Assembly: GCA_027577595.1 (NCBI GenBank)
Contig: JANBRJ010000015.1
Coordinates: 183,379-247,378, forward strand
DNA from: Coemansia sp. RSA 487
Taxonomy: Eukaryota; Kickxellomycota; Kickxellomycetes; Kickxellales; Kickxellaceae
Reading direction: 5' to 3'
Length of the DNA stretch: 64,000 nucleotides
Both the position numbers and the translations under genes were made by a program. Every line of letters begins with the position of its first letter. The first letter of the stretch is position 1. Below are positions 31,056 to 42,351 of this stretch, in pieces. The notes under the pieces were generated by a model. The model saw only the letters and a program-made list of their open reading frames with translations. It was not told the origin of the DNA and made no database searches.

Positions 31056-33923
31056 TCAAAACCTGTCACCTGACTCGCCGCTATCTACAGACATTGGCGA
31101 TGCCGAGAGCCCACCGCCACCAACGCTACCAGTGTCGCCCAATGGCTCCATCTCGATACCCTCATTTACAGAAACGCGAGAAGAAGACCTATTTCCAGCA
31201 ACCAAGCGGCTCGACTTGCGTCTTTTCAGTGTCTTTGGCACATCACCCGCAGATGACGATTCGCCGGCAGAAGAAGAAGACGCAGTAGGTGACGTTTTGT
31301 TCTGGCGACCAGGAGGCTCAGTGCGGTTGACAGCTTCGACTAGTAATTCGTGTACATGGTCGTTAGCCATGGATGCCAAGCCGTTTGCGCTTCGTAGCAC
31401 AGGGCCCCAGAGGCCCAAGTTGTGAATAACCACGGCGGCACCACCCACAAGCGCCGTTAGAATCAAATACAGCGGATTGAACAGAATGGTCATCGCCTCG
31501 TTCCACCCAAGGAGGACAAGCAAAACCATCACCCATATAGGAACATGGTTCTGCGTAGTGACCATGGCGCGCTTGGCTTCCAAGTAGAGCGCATCAGCTT
31601 CGCGACCAAACCGCTTGGCCAGTTCGCGCTGCCTTGCCGGCGATATAAGCGTCAGAGTACTGTCGATCTCGAAGCCTGGCGGGAAGAACTGCAACGACCC
31701 CCAGCCACTCATTCTAGGGGATTTGGATAGTGAGGAAGGATCCATTTTGCTGTACTTTGGAAGAAGCGCCTGGGCAACCCCACGCGCCATCGCAAACTGT
31801 GCATCGATGTCATCTGACGGCTTCCACACACGTGGCAGGCCATTCTCGTCATACCGGAATCTGTCCTCCAGCACGTTGCGGAGCTTCAGCAACACCATCT
31901 GGTCGCCGACTTCCTCACGCAGCAATCCCACCATGTCTTCCCAAATGCCCTTGTGTAGCTTCTTCATGAGCTGCGCACGCTGCTTCTGCTGTTCAGCGTT
32001 GCCCGCGTCCAAGACGAGCCCAGTAGAGTCCATTCTGTGCTCCAGCGCCTGCTCTGCCTTTCCGTTGGCCACCTCAAAGCCGTCGCGCATGACGCCAGCC
32101 CACATATCGCCCTCCGTCGGGTTGTTCAGCTTCTCGGCAACAACGTCACTCATAATAGTCTTTGCCGTGCGGCGGATCTGGTCAATGGCGCGCTCCATCT
32201 CTGCGATACGCAGCTTCTCTGTTGCTGCATCCAACTGCGTTTCAAGGTACCGTGTCTCTGTATTAAATGTCCACGACGCACCGTCGACTGTCAGACTATC
32301 GGCGATGGACTTGAACCATCGGGTCACACGCCTCCGCACATCGCCGACAACGGTAGAGAAATCCGCCTCATTATCGTCGATCGAGTCCTCCAGTTCCCGT
32401 TGGCAATCGTTAGCAAACGTAGCCGCTGCCTTTGACGAAGCGTTCTTGACTTGGTTGAGGAACAGCGAGTACAGCTCGCCATCGAGGGTCTGGACGAAAG
32501 CCGCCCGCTTTTTCGCATACACTTCGCTGTGGTAGCGGACTGCTTGCACGTCAAAGGTATCAAGAGCGCTAGCACGCTCCGCCAGCACACGTTTGCCCAG
32601 GTCGTCAACGATATTTCCATCCTCGACACGGGGCCGCATTGCCTCCAAGCATTCGCGGAACGGGATTAGAGCAGTTGCTGCAATCTCGTCGCATCGGTAT
32701 TGGGCCAGAAGCTCCTGCTGCGTGGGCAGATCAAGGTCCTTGTTGCTAACAACTTTCTCCCAGATAGCTTCGGCGTAGTGGGGGAACCCGTCTGCAGGCA
32801 CTCTGCGCTTGTACTCTGTCTTGAATACGTAGTTTGCAGACTGGCGGTCCGTAAACTGCGCACGCAGCTGCAATGCGCATTTTTCAAAGTGCTCGGGCTG
32901 CAGAGTCTTGTGCGGCAGCGATGTAAACTTGAGGTCAAAGTAATCGGCCAGTCGGGCGTCTTGCAGCTCGGACGGTTTGCTCAGCGAATCCCAAATCCTC
33001 TCCATGTCCTGCTTCAGCGTACGAGCTAGGTTTTCAAGCGGCGTTTGGCTTACATGATCGCGAACCACAAAATACAGCAGCGTCTTGCTCTCCCGGTTGC
33101 TGCCAAACAGCTGGAGATTGACTTCCATGACAGTCTTGAGTAACCCCATGTTGGCGCCGTTGTAAAGCCCCACGGTATGTTCCCACATGTTGACCAAGAG
33201 CACTTCGGAAACAGCCAACGAGAAGAGCGCGCTCTTGCGCTCAAAGTCCTGATTCTCTCCGCGTTCGCGTCCGTCGGTTCCTTCGACATCCATGATAAGC
33301 ACCCGCATACCGTCGGTGCCACGGTCGGCCCAGATTCCGCGTGTCGTTTGCTGCCGCTGCGAGTCATCCATAACGTCGAACCGCGTACCAAATAGCCGGT
33401 TCAGCAGGGTACCTACATAACAGCAAAGCGGAATTGGTACATGTCCCGTTTAGTGCACCGATATAAGCGTGCTTGCAGACAGCTGTGGATAAGCAAAATG
33501 GCCACTTACTTTTGCCAGTGCTCTGGGACCCAAACACCGCGACCACGTTGTAGTCAAAGCCAGCATCGGCCAGCTCCCACCTGTCCTTCATATAGCCCGA
33601 CACCTTATCGCTACACATTCACATAAGTCATAATTCACAATTCGTAATTCATAATTCGAATTAATAAAGCTTTAGCGGCCTGTTGCTTGGGAAATGTACA
33701 AGCTTTTCAAACAGAAGCCGGATTGCATTAGGATTTCACGAGCGGAGATTACTTACGTGAACCGCTGCTCGTCGTCGATAACTTGCAGGCGCGTAGAGTT
33801 GGTGGAAGAGTGTCGCGGAATGGATTGTCTATGTCTGCTGAATCGGCTGCCTGGAACCGCCAAGCCTGTAGCAGTGGGACCGCTATCGTCCAGGCTTGGA
33901 ACTTGCTGATTGCTCAAGTTCAT
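31056..33923 (-). CDS. SEY1: Sey1/RHD3/atlastin-type ER-fusion GTPase, three exons
   Basis: Join on the minus strand: 33923..33757, 33610..33510, 33412..31056, giving 874 residues. Introns of 146 and 97 nt begin GTAAGT and end TAG. The joins produce [15 protein letters not shown], then the P-loop [12 protein letters not shown] (about 82-92; its Ser codon is split by intron 2), [17 protein letters not shown] (switch I region with T), [15 protein letters not shown] (switch II) and FVVRDH. These are RHD3-family hallmarks. Two hydrophobic segments near 713-760 ([31 protein letters not shown]) form the ER membrane hairpin, followed by a Ser-rich cytosolic tail. The predicted role is homotypic fusion of ER tubules and peripheral ER network maintenance. 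Confidence 0.95.
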
Positions 33924-34374
33924 TTTACTCGCGTGGGAATAAGAGCTAAAAAGATAAGAGGTATGGAAATTAAAATGATCAAAAACACTTCTTTAGTAGA
34001 ACGAAAGTGAAGAAAGAGGGGGAAAGATAAAGTTGTGAAACACCCTTACGACTTTTTAAACTTCCAAAGCAAGCCCCCCGCGCGCTTGCCTTTAACCACA
34101 TGCACAGCCAAATGCAAAATGAAAGAGCAAGGCTTTCTTACGTTTTACTGCATGTGCCATCGTCCAGCTGATCTGGTAATTAAACGCACATGCACTTATC
34201 AAGCGGAACCAAGGAGTGCTGTGGGGGAGGTGGTTTTTGGAAGCTCACTCTTGTATCTGTGTTAAACACAAACTAAAAAAGTAAAAGAAAAGGCATATTA
34301 GATACACAGACAAAAAGTAAACAGCTTGGCAAAAATGATATCAACGTTGAAAAGTGGAAAAAGAAGGGGAGAAA
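33924..34374. other. Intergenic SEY1 / UNC93-like
   Basis: About 450 bp: SEY1 5' flank and the 3' flank of the transporter. No gene recognised. Confidence 0.5.
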
Positions 34375-35745
34375 TTAGGCGGCGTGCGAGGCGTCGGCAG
34401 CAGTGGTGGCAGCAGCAACGGCCTTCTCGTCATACTCAATCTCGGAGCCATCGGCAGCCTTGGCTTCCTCGGAGTGGTCCTTGATGGACCAGATGACATA
34501 GAGCATGAAGGGCGCCGAGCCGACGATAAGAACCCAGTTGGCAATCAGCTGGTTGCGCGGAATGACCTTGACGTCGAGCTGCCAGGCGATGGCTGCACCA
34601 AACGACTGCATGCCCTTGTAGAAGCCGGCGTAGCGCGACAGCTTCTGGTTGTCGTTTGTCAGCGCACCAATGATCCAGTAGGCCAGCGACTGGTACAGCG
34701 CATCGCCGATACCGCACAGCAGGTACAGGATGATGTAGCCGGACGCGCGCTTGCTCTCCTTAAAGTCCATGCGATCCGCCTCGGGAAGGCCGGCGGGGTG
34801 CTTGAGATAGACGCCAAGAGTTCCGCCCCAGAGTGCGTTGAAGAAGACAAAGACGATGGAGAAGGCAATGAAGCCGCGTCTTCTGCGCGAGAGACGCTTG
34901 GCATCGAGCAGAAGCGAGATCGCGTAGGCGCCGAGCATCTGGAAGCCCCAGTAGAAGATGTTGTTGAAGCCGCGGGTGCGCATGTTGAACAGCGAGGCGT
35001 TGAGATGGTTGAACTGGTACGTGTAGAAGAAGTTGGAGGTGAAGCACATGGGCAGCAGACCAAGCATCATCGGGTTCAAAAACAGCTTGACGATCTCGAT
35101 TCCCTCGCGTCCGACGTTGGTGTACTTGACAAGAACAACAGAGGAGCCGTCGCTGCGCGTCACCTTGTTTGGCGGCGCAAGGGCCAGCCCCAGACACGCA
35201 CCGATGCACTCGAGGACGACAAAGCCGATGTACACGCCGTCAGCGTTCTGGGTCTGCGTAGTGTTGTAGTTGATGGCAAACGGAAGGATACCGCCAAGCA
35301 TGCCACCCAGGTTGAAGATAATCCAGAAGACTGCAATGTACTTTGCCTTCTCGTCCTCGCGCGGATACGACACCATGATCATCCCTTGGGCCGCCCACAG
35401 GATACCGGCACCAACACCAAGAAGCGCACCAGCGGCGATGGTAAAAGAGGCATTGCTCGGATGGTGGTTCAGGAAGAGATATGAGGCAGAGTAGAGGGCA
35501 TACATGAATCCAGAGCAAAAGATGGTGTAGCGCACACCGCAGAGATTGACCACGGCACCGCCGAGGACACCAAAGACGACAAAGGTACTGTAGAGCGCAG
35601 TGTTTGCGTTGTTTCCAGCAGTTGCGTCCATCTGGCCACCAGCACCCAGGCCGTTCACGGCATTGAACATACCGGGGCAGAGGAAGCAGACGAAGCCGAC
35701 CAGGACGACCTGCGTCATAGCGCTATAGTAGCGAATCCCAAACAT
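34375..35745 (-). CDS. UNC93-like / DUF895 major-facilitator membrane protein
   Basis: 456 residues in one exon with about 11-12 hydrophobic segments. The start FGIRYYSAMTQVVLVGFVCF then CPGMFNAVNGLGAGGQ is the typical first helix and loop of fungal UNC93-like proteins. AAGALLGVGAGILWAAQG is the conserved helix 4 motif. The tail is short, charged and Ala-rich. UNC93 relatives include a nematode potassium channel regulator and animal TLR chaperones, but fungal members have no settled substrate and are often described only as putative transporters. The codon use is GC-rich and biased, suggesting good expression. Confidence 0.85.
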   Translation of the reverse strand: MFGIRYYSAMTQVVLVGFVCFLCPGMFNAVNGLGAGGQMDATAGNNANTALYSTFVVFGVLGGAVVNLCGVRYTIFCSGFMYALYSASYLFLNHHPSNASFTIAAGALLGVGAGILWAAQGMIMVSYPREDEKAKYIAVFWIIFNLGGMLGGILPFAINYNTTQTQNADGVYIGFVVLECIGACLGLALAPPNKVTRSDGSSVVLVKYTNVGREGIEIVKLFLNPMMLGLLPMCFTSNFFYTYQFNHLNASLFNMRTRGFNNIFYWGFQMLGAYAISLLLDAKRLSRRRRGFIAFSIVFVFFNALWGGTLGVYLKHPAGLPEADRMDFKESKRASGYIILYLLCGIGDALYQSLAYWIIGALTNDNQKLSRYAGFYKGMQSFGAAIAWQLDVKVIPRNQLIANWVLIVGSAPFMLYVIWSIKDHSEEAKAADGSEIEYDEKAVAAATTAADASHAA

Positions 35746-38215
35746 CCCTTTTTATTTTTCAGATACGATTTTTCAGGATCTTTGGGAGAGGGGGAGAGAA
35801 TATTAGATTAGATAAAGTTGTTTAACAAGAATATAACACTTGCAGACCAGGAAACGCCGTGGTATACGAATAGAAAAAAGGTTCCCCCAGCTGTACTGCA
35901 GAATGTATTTATAAAGGGTTAATACAGGAGAAACAAGAGTTTGTAAAGCGTGGAATGTTGACTTTAGAAAAAAAGTGGCAGGATGTCTAAGGGGAGAAAT
36001 CGCCTTCCCAGGAAGATGAAGAGGGCTGCTGCTCTTGCCTATTTATGTGAGCTGGAGAAGGGCGCTCCTCGCGTCCATATTTTGAAAAGGAGCCGCCGGC
36101 CCTTTTTCAGATTGCTGGGAAAGCGCGTGCTTTTTCGGCAGGAAAAGAAACTCGCAGTCGTCGAATAAGGAAGCTCATGAGCTTGGGGCAATGCATGAGA
36201 AATCCCCTTCTCCTCCCAGACTCATTCGTCCTTCTGGCAGAGCGTCCCGTATAATTGCCCACTGCATGTCGCTGCAACTTTTGCAAGATGTGTGGATGTT
36301 GATCGTCTTGCTTCTTCTCCATTAATAGAGCCACAGAAGGACGCTTCCATTGTTTACTATTTTTTGACAGGCACTTTATGTTCAGCTGATTCACCCCGCC
36401 TTCCGTGTTGCAATGTATGTAAATGGGATGGGTGTGTCAATCCAAATGCTGTGAGTGGACGCCCAGGCTGTGCTTGCTTTTTTTCGGCAGCCAAGATTAC
36501 TCTACGCGCCGTGACCGATCGCAGACAATGGCACTATTGTATTACGGGGTTCTTATGATTGAGGATAAACAAGCAAGGCCCTTTGTGGTCGAAATTCTGC
36601 CATTCCTGCTTCTTTTTTCTGGCGCCTGGTTCCACAGCCAAAGAATATTTCCTGTATCGAGAAAATCGAAAATCCTGTTTGTCAGATTTGGCTCAAATCT
36701 GGTAAATCAGCGGCCAAATACCTCCAAAATAATGATTTGCAAGCTGTTGTAAATCCCAAGCACATGCTCCTCTTCCTTCTTCTCCATGACGCTTCTTTTT
36801 CCTTTTGCCTTTTACCTTTTTACATTTTGCCTGTAATGTCATGCCGCCAGGTATAGTGGTTTTGGCAGCAAGCATCAAAGCAGATACAGGGGCTTCTGTT
36901 GTTGTGTTTGCAGGTAAGACGTCGTTATGCCATATTAAAAACCTGATTTACCGGATCTCTGAAGCATTCAAAAAATACACACTTTTGTCCCCGGGCTGCA
37001 AAAAAATAAAAAAAATAAAAGTGCACCAACCAACAAACCACTTTCCATTTGCAGACAAGCATGCCGTGTTTATTGACCGCGTGTTTGCATCAATTTCAAA
37101 GACATTCCTGACAACCACTGGAAATCCAGGACGCAAAACAGGAGGAGAGTACAAAAGTTGAGATTCAAGCGCTTTTTGTGGATGGTAAATCTCGCTATGT
37201 ACATGCAATGACAATCGCGCTCCATTTCACGGCCCTTTTCCCTTGTTCGTTTTCAGCATTTGATACCTGCTGCCTTATCAGTTGTACGGCTTATTGGTGC
37301 AAGCTGTGCTTCTTCTCATCATGCTCCTCTGTTTTATCCCGCTTTTGTGGCCGCTTTTCTTTCCGTGCTTTATCTGCGCATGTCAATCTTGAATTATAAG
37401 CAGCACATATGATATTCCTTTTCCACATCGGACCTGTTTTGCTGCCGGTGCGCACATGACAGTGGGGTGTGCAAGAAAGAATGCGCATAAGCGCATATCG
37501 ATTATTACTCTCTATCAAAGCAAATGGTTCCTCACCCCCCACACCACATGATAGCTGGCACATGTCAGAGAATAACAAATTTGCCGCTGTTCCCACTTTA
37601 GACACATCAAAAGCAAATCTTGTTTTTTTCTCCGGACAACATGGACGATCTTATCTTGGAGATTTCCTGCATTTGGTCCGAACTGTTGACCGATAACTTG
37701 TTTGTGATAAATAAAATGATCCATGCTTTTCTCTGTGATAAGCGCGTTTGCCTTTGCCTGTCAGCGGCGTTTATATCGGCATTCCTTGGCATGTCGTTAT
37801 TGGGTTCAGTGCATCTGTTATCGTTCCATCGACGCTTGTTTTTTGTGCAATTAGATTACGTATTGCTGGAAATGGATCCAGATCACTGTTCGCTTTCAAG
37901 ATTTGCGCTATTTCACAATATTTCCGTCCTTGTTCTTCTTTGGATTGAAATATGATTTAATAGCCTGTTGATCTGTGAAATTGAAAAATAAAACCCTACT
38001 ACATGGGTGCGAGTGAAAGGTGCTAATTTGCTATAAATACTGTGCTAACTGACAAGGGCTCATCCATCCTTCTCACAAGATAATACCCGTAGCATTTGTG
38101 TGTACCATCCAAGAAAGGAAAAGACAAGCAATTAGGCATATGCTACATTGCTTGGTCCTCAGACTTGCTACGATTATCATCCGCTATTAGTCTCTCGACT
38201 ACACATCACGCATAT

Positions 38216-38368
38216 TTAACTATTAGGGGTATTACCTGGGTTACTTCCAGTGGGTCTTCCTGTTCTATCGGTTGCTATTTGGCTTTTCCCAACTGGCTTT
38301 ATATTGTCGTTTTCTTGACCAGGTGGTTTCTCCCTATTCTCTCCTCCCTTATCTAGCCCCTTGCCCAT
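38216..38368 (-). CDS. Micro-ORF A, 50-residue hydrophilic Gly/Pro/Asn-rich protein (candidate)
   Basis: ATG at 38368, TAA at 38216-38218. The composition is far from random AT-rich DNA: 9 Gly, 6 Pro, 6 Asn and 5 Lys in 50 residues, with no Cys, Trp, Phe or Tyr. It contains NDNIKPVGKSQIATDRTGRP and ends in NPGNTPNS. The IATD tetrapeptide recurs in micro-ORF C, and an IKP followed by TGS recurs in micro-ORF B. No signal peptide or membrane segment. An upstream CATAAA-N10-TTGCCA element supports it as a gene. I do not recognise the product; by composition (Gly 18%, very hydrophilic) it would meet the hydrophilin definition. Chance ORF remains possible. Confidence 0.45.
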   Translation of the reverse strand: MGKGLDKGGENREKPPGQENDNIKPVGKSQIATDRTGRPTGSNPGNTPNS

Positions 38369-38521
38369 CTTGAAATACTATAAATCGAGATAAAATAGTA
38401 GGGAAAAACAAAAAATTGATGCTCAAAGCGTGAGTAGTGAAAAATGCAAAAACAGTTGATTGGCAGTTATTCAACGTAAGGAGGAAAACGAAAAATAAAA
38501 TAAAACAATTGAAGGTTCTTG

Positions 38522-38543
38522 TGGCAATTTTTAGCTTTTTATG
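38522..38543 (-). promoter_or_regulatory. TATA-like box plus TTGCCA upstream of micro-ORF A
   Basis: On the minus strand CATAAA (38543-38538) is followed after 10 nt by TTGCCA (38527-38522), 154 nt upstream of the ATG. The 16-nt start-to-start spacing equals that at micro-ORFs D and E. Confidence 0.4.
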
Positions 38544-39686
38544 AGAGCAGTGTAAATGACTGGGAAATTTTTACACTAGCGGAAAAGAATGCAGAATGGT
38601 GAGGATTTGGCCCGTTGACTGGAAGCAATATAATAGTGTTCATTAGGAAATAGCTAACCCGCTTTTGCACTTTTTTTATTTTCCTTTTTCCTTTTTGTGC
38701 AAATGCTTGGACAAAGAGGATTGGGTAAATAGTAAAAATAAGTGTCTCTGTCTTTTAGGAGCTATCCCTACATCAGCAGCACAGCCTTCCTCCCACTCTG
38801 ACATGTTTAAAAACTATACTTGGCTCTGATTCTTTGATAGCACTGCCTTGCCTGGAAGATTTCCAAGTTAAATGTATGATGATGGCCGCAAAAAGATGAC
38901 ATCGTATCCGAAAAAACATTAGAGATTCCATTTTTGCAAAATATAATATAGCTAAAGTCATATTCTTCATTGAATTCTCGACAAAAGAAAATAAAACGGG
39001 AGCAAAGCAGCAGTAGCAAAGAAGCAAATATCGGAAACATTTCGCACATCCATCAAAAATAAATGTTCACAGCCATATGTGGAAACGAAATTAATACACG
39101 GCAAACATACGCATGTGTTGACATTCTCTTCCTCTCCCCGCTTCCTCCAACAGGACAACTTGTTAGTTTCCCCTGAACCAGCTACAAGTCGGTGAATATC
39201 AAAAACAAATGGCCGCTTCCGAACTTTTGCAATCAAGCACGATTTTATTCGTATATTGCGGACGTATTTCTAGCCTATTCTATGCTTCCTCATCTGCTTT
39301 ACAATTTGAAACACTTCCGATAAGCTAATCTAGTCAGATAGAAGATATATTATTATGATACAGAGCTTGTCGTTTATAGCGCTATTTTATTTTTGTGCAA
39401 ACATATTTTTTATATTTATGATTACAATTATATTTCTGGAATACTATTGCTTAAGCTTGCAGTATATTAGAACGAGAATGCAAAAAACATACTACTAGAT
39501 TCAAATCGCAACATTTGTGGCAAACAAACATTACTAGCTGTTAACCATAACGTACCAGTTCAGCCTTGGCCCGATTAACGCTAATAAAAGCAAAAGAAGC
39601 TACTTCCATCAAAATGTTGCAAGCGGAAGTAACACATAGCCGCATTTAACTAGCCTGCTACGTTGTTTTCATAATTCCTGGGCGTG

Positions 39687-39809
39687 CTAACCTCTAGTCT
39701 CTCCGCTACTACCCGTGTTTAATTGGGTAGGCCCGTCAGTTGGTCTGATTGGTTTTATTTGCTTTACCGGTTGGTCTGGGTTATCGAAGTCCTTTTTAAG
39801 AATTGCCAT
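39687..39809 (-). CDS. Micro-ORF B, 40-residue hydrophilic protein (candidate)
   Basis: ATG at 39809, TAG at 39687-39689. 40 residues, rich in Pro, Gly, Thr and charged residues; the middle reads QPVKQIKPIRPTDGPTQL and the end GSSGETRG. No Cys or Trp, no signal peptide. Pattern similarity to micro-ORF A is weak but visible (IKP, then TGS near the end). An upstream ATATTT-N10-TTGCCA element and a T-rich leader resembling that of A (CTTCA … ATTGTTT … TATTTTTC) support expression. No known family recognised; chance ORF is the alternative. Confidence 0.42.
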   Translation of the reverse strand: MAILKKDFDNPDQPVKQIKPIRPTDGPTQLNTGSSGETRG

Positions 39810-39925
39810 CGTTACTTAAAAATGGAGTAAGTTTAAGGTTGTAAAATAAATGAAGCAAGTAGTTAGCTGCTTATCGTGAAAAATAAACAATGAGTGAAGA
39901 GTTGGTAAAATAGCTGCTGATGGTA

Positions 39926-39947
39926 TGGCAACGAAAAAGGGAAATAT
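39926..39947 (-). promoter_or_regulatory. TA-rich box plus TTGCCA upstream of micro-ORF B
   Basis: ATATTT (39947-39942) and TTGCCA (39931-39926) on the minus strand with 16-nt start-to-start spacing, followed by TTACCAACTCTT about 20 nt further on, a 12-mer also present downstream of the element at micro-ORF E. The box is a weaker TATA match than at D and E. Confidence 0.35.
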
Positions 39948-41125
39948 CAAAAGCCACGCGTGATTTTTTGGGGTTTATATGAACAAGAGATAAACGATGC
40001 TTTTTGGATTCCAAGTCTAGCTAGTAAACAGGCATTATCCATTGCATTGACTGAAGAGGCGGATATATTTGTCAATTTTCCTATTTATAATCCATATATA
40101 TACACGCATATATATTTGTATTCTATTTGTATCGCTATATATGCTAACATGGTTGTAGGAAGGTTCGAAAAATAAATAGAAATAACGGATTTCTTGTTGT
40201 AAGCAAAAACAACCACATGTTAACCTCGTGAGATCGATTTTCATTTCATTGCCGCACTAAGCTATCGTCTTTTTTGGAGCATGGACAAATTATATAATTG
40301 GTTTGCACAACGAATTAGGATATCAAGAAATGTTGCCATATAAAAAGACCAGAAATATGGAATGCTAAAAAAGGGGTGGCCTTTTTTTAGCTGGAAGCTA
40401 GGCTAAAGTTGTATCTTTCTTTTTTGGGGAGACGTGGACTTGCACCCCTCTAAAAGTAGAACGACATAGTGGACATAAAGAAAATGCATATGAAACAAAC
40501 GATAGGAGTGGTGCGATTCCTCATCTTGTAAATAAAAAAAAGCTAGCTGATGTATACGCCGAACGTAAGGGTTTCCTACATATGCTGTGTTTGGAAATAA
40601 ATGTGCGTAAATATAACTTTGGTCATAATATATAATGCAAGTAGCTGATGGCCGATACGCCTGCTCGTCTCAGCTTATTTCTTTATACATGAGACTGACA
40701 TATTTCCCTTCTAAAATTTAAATGCTATAGATATATGTATGGTTTTTATGAAAAGCCAGTTCCGCATCAAACACCTACACCTACATAGCGGACATGTTTC
40801 TATCTTTTCTATATATTTTAAATTATGTTCTACAAGCTCCCAGACTTGATGCTCACTGATTTCCATTTGCAATATTCTTTATTGTCACAATAGATACTGC
40901 TGCATCCAAACATGCAATCTAACTAGTGTTACGATTTGAACAGGCTTATTGATATGATATTGTCACAATATGGGTTAAATAAAACTAGAAACAGAACAAG
41001 TACATGGGATATAGCTTGCTACATGGCTAGTCGCTAAATGCAATCGATAAATGTGGCGAGAATCAGGGAGGCGTTTCAGCCTTCCCTCCAATCCTATACA
41101 TTGTGCTCTCTGGATTGTTAAACTA

Positions 41126-41251
41126 TTAGGTTTTCCCCCCCTTGGAATCTGTGGCAATGGTTGTACCGCCAGATGTTTGAGATTTAATACTCGCAGGGCT
41201 ATCTTTTGGATCCTTTTCATTGGATACCTGTGGTTGTGTACCTCTGGCCAT
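41126..41251 (-). CDS. Micro-ORF C, 41-residue hydrophilic protein (candidate)
   Basis: ATG at 41251, TAA at 41126-41128. 41 residues with Lys, Ser, Thr and Gly dominating, no aromatic residue and no Cys: MARGTQPQVSNEKDPKDSPA followed by a Ser/Thr/Gly-rich half ending DSKGGKT. It shares IATD with micro-ORF A at a similar distance from the C-terminus. A TATAAA box at 41407-41402 lies 151 nt upstream, with TTTCC in place of TTGCC at 14-nt spacing. Composition meets the hydrophilin-like pattern (Gly 12%). Unrecognised; chance ORF possible. Confidence 0.42.
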   Translation of the reverse strand: MARGTQPQVSNEKDPKDSPASIKSQTSGGTTIATDSKGGKT

Positions 41252-41388
41252 ATTCGAATATAGATGGGGGGATGTTAATTACCTTAAAGGCAGCGAGTAA
41301 TTGGATGCAGTTGGAAATATATGCAAATGGACAACAAGAAAAATGTTGATAATCTAGCGATGAATAAAATAGAAAAGCAAGAGGGGGA

Positions 41389-41407
41389 GGAAACTTTCAG
41401 TTTTATA
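41389..41407 (-). promoter_or_regulatory. TATAAA box upstream of micro-ORF C
   Basis: Perfect TATAAA (41407-41402) on the minus strand, then TTTCC at 41393-41389. This is only an approximate match to the TTGCC element of the other micro-ORFs. Confidence 0.35.
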
Positions 41408-41528
41408 TGGGGGATGGGGAAGTAAAAAAATCGTTGCTATTTACGAAAATTCAGTAGAAAATGGGCGGAAACTATCTAATCGGATATGCTTGTTGGCAAA
41501 GTGGCAAGTAAATCCTGTGGTTTATTGT

Positions 41529-41684
41529 CTTTTTTAAACCTTTGTGTGTCGTTGCAAGCGGAGAAAGGGAGGACTGTAAAGTGTGCAGGCAAAAAAGGAA
41601 TGTTTCCTTTTTTAAACCTTTGTGCGTCGTTGCAAGCGGAGAAAGGGAGGACTGTAAAGTGTGCAGGCAAAAAAGGAATGTTTC
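41529..41684. repeat. 78-bp direct tandem duplication (two copies)
   Basis: Copy 1 is 41529-41606 and copy 2 is 41607-41684. They differ at a single position (TTTGTGTGTCG versus TTTGTGCGTCG). A third copy starts (CTTTTT) but diverges at once. The unit length is a multiple of three, so the plus and minus frames stay open through both copies. I read those frames as a by-product and not as a gene. The near identity points to a recent duplication. Confidence 0.95.
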
Positions 41685-42351
41685 CTTTTTGAAATCGTTT
41701 GGGCACTGGCTGCCTCATTGTGTGTTTATGTTTATTCTGCACACACTCTGTTCTACAGAAACGACCGCTTCCGATGCATAACCTATTTCATAATAAAGCC
41801 AATAGTTTTTTTTATCGATATTACACAGCCATTGTAAGCTTGTTTCGAATCCCTGTTTAAAGAAAATACAAAGGTCTCTTTCATATCCATCCTTTTAACA
41901 TGGTGGCAATCTTTCTAGAGGCAATTGTGAAAGGGTTTGAATTTTTTAGCTGAAGTGGTAAAAAGGTGTTGTAAGCAGAAAGACACCCTCGCAAAGTAAA
42001 AATATCGTTTAGAAATACCACGTGAAATGGAAACGCACTTTGTTTCCACATGACAAACACGCAGATTTTGAGGAATGCGGGTTTCCACTGGTATTCCCAG
42101 TCATTAGCACATGTGAGCTAGGTCCTCTTTTTTTGAACTTTCCACGTCAACCAGATAAACACCTACCTGGAAAATACACCGGGATATTAGCGATTATATA
42201 GATTAGTCTCCAAAATAAAAAACAAAACAGGAACAAACTGCACATCATTCAATTCAAACGCTTGAATTTATACACCATCTACATACGTATCTCGCATTAA
42301 GAATAGCAGAATCGTAAGAACAGTATTCTATAGTGTCAGGAGGCTATAGTG

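Larger units (their letters stand above)
35746..42351. other. 6.6 kb AT-rich block without conventional genes
   Basis: Between the UNC93-like gene and AP-3 sigma no frame over 90 codons has a recognisable domain. Frames such as 35983-36168 (basic, 61 codons) and 36292-36558 (Cys-rich, no ATG start) have no supporting signals. The block contains three micro-ORFs on the minus strand (38216-38368, 39687-39809, 41126-41251) with their upstream elements and a 78-bp tandem duplication (41529-41684), listed separately. The remainder, including 38544-39686 and 39948-41125, shows only AT-rich sequence. Confidence 0.55.

Noticed and set aside
35983-36168. 61-codon basic plus-strand ORF after the UNC93-like gene
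   Set aside because: No domain, no TATA/TTGCC element, and composition explained by purine-rich DNA; no supporting evidence.
36292-36558. Cys-rich 88-codon frame
   Set aside because: Starts at GTG, has no signal peptide and lies in a stretch with stops in the flanks; likely chance.
41486-41742. Overlapping ORFs across the 78-bp tandem repeat on both strands
   Set aside because: The frames stay open only because the unit is a multiple of three; both strands are open, which argues against coding.
41843-41858. GTTTCGAATCCCTG, resembling a tRNA B box
   Set aside because: No A box or acceptor-stem pairing at the right distance; no tRNA can be folded by eye.
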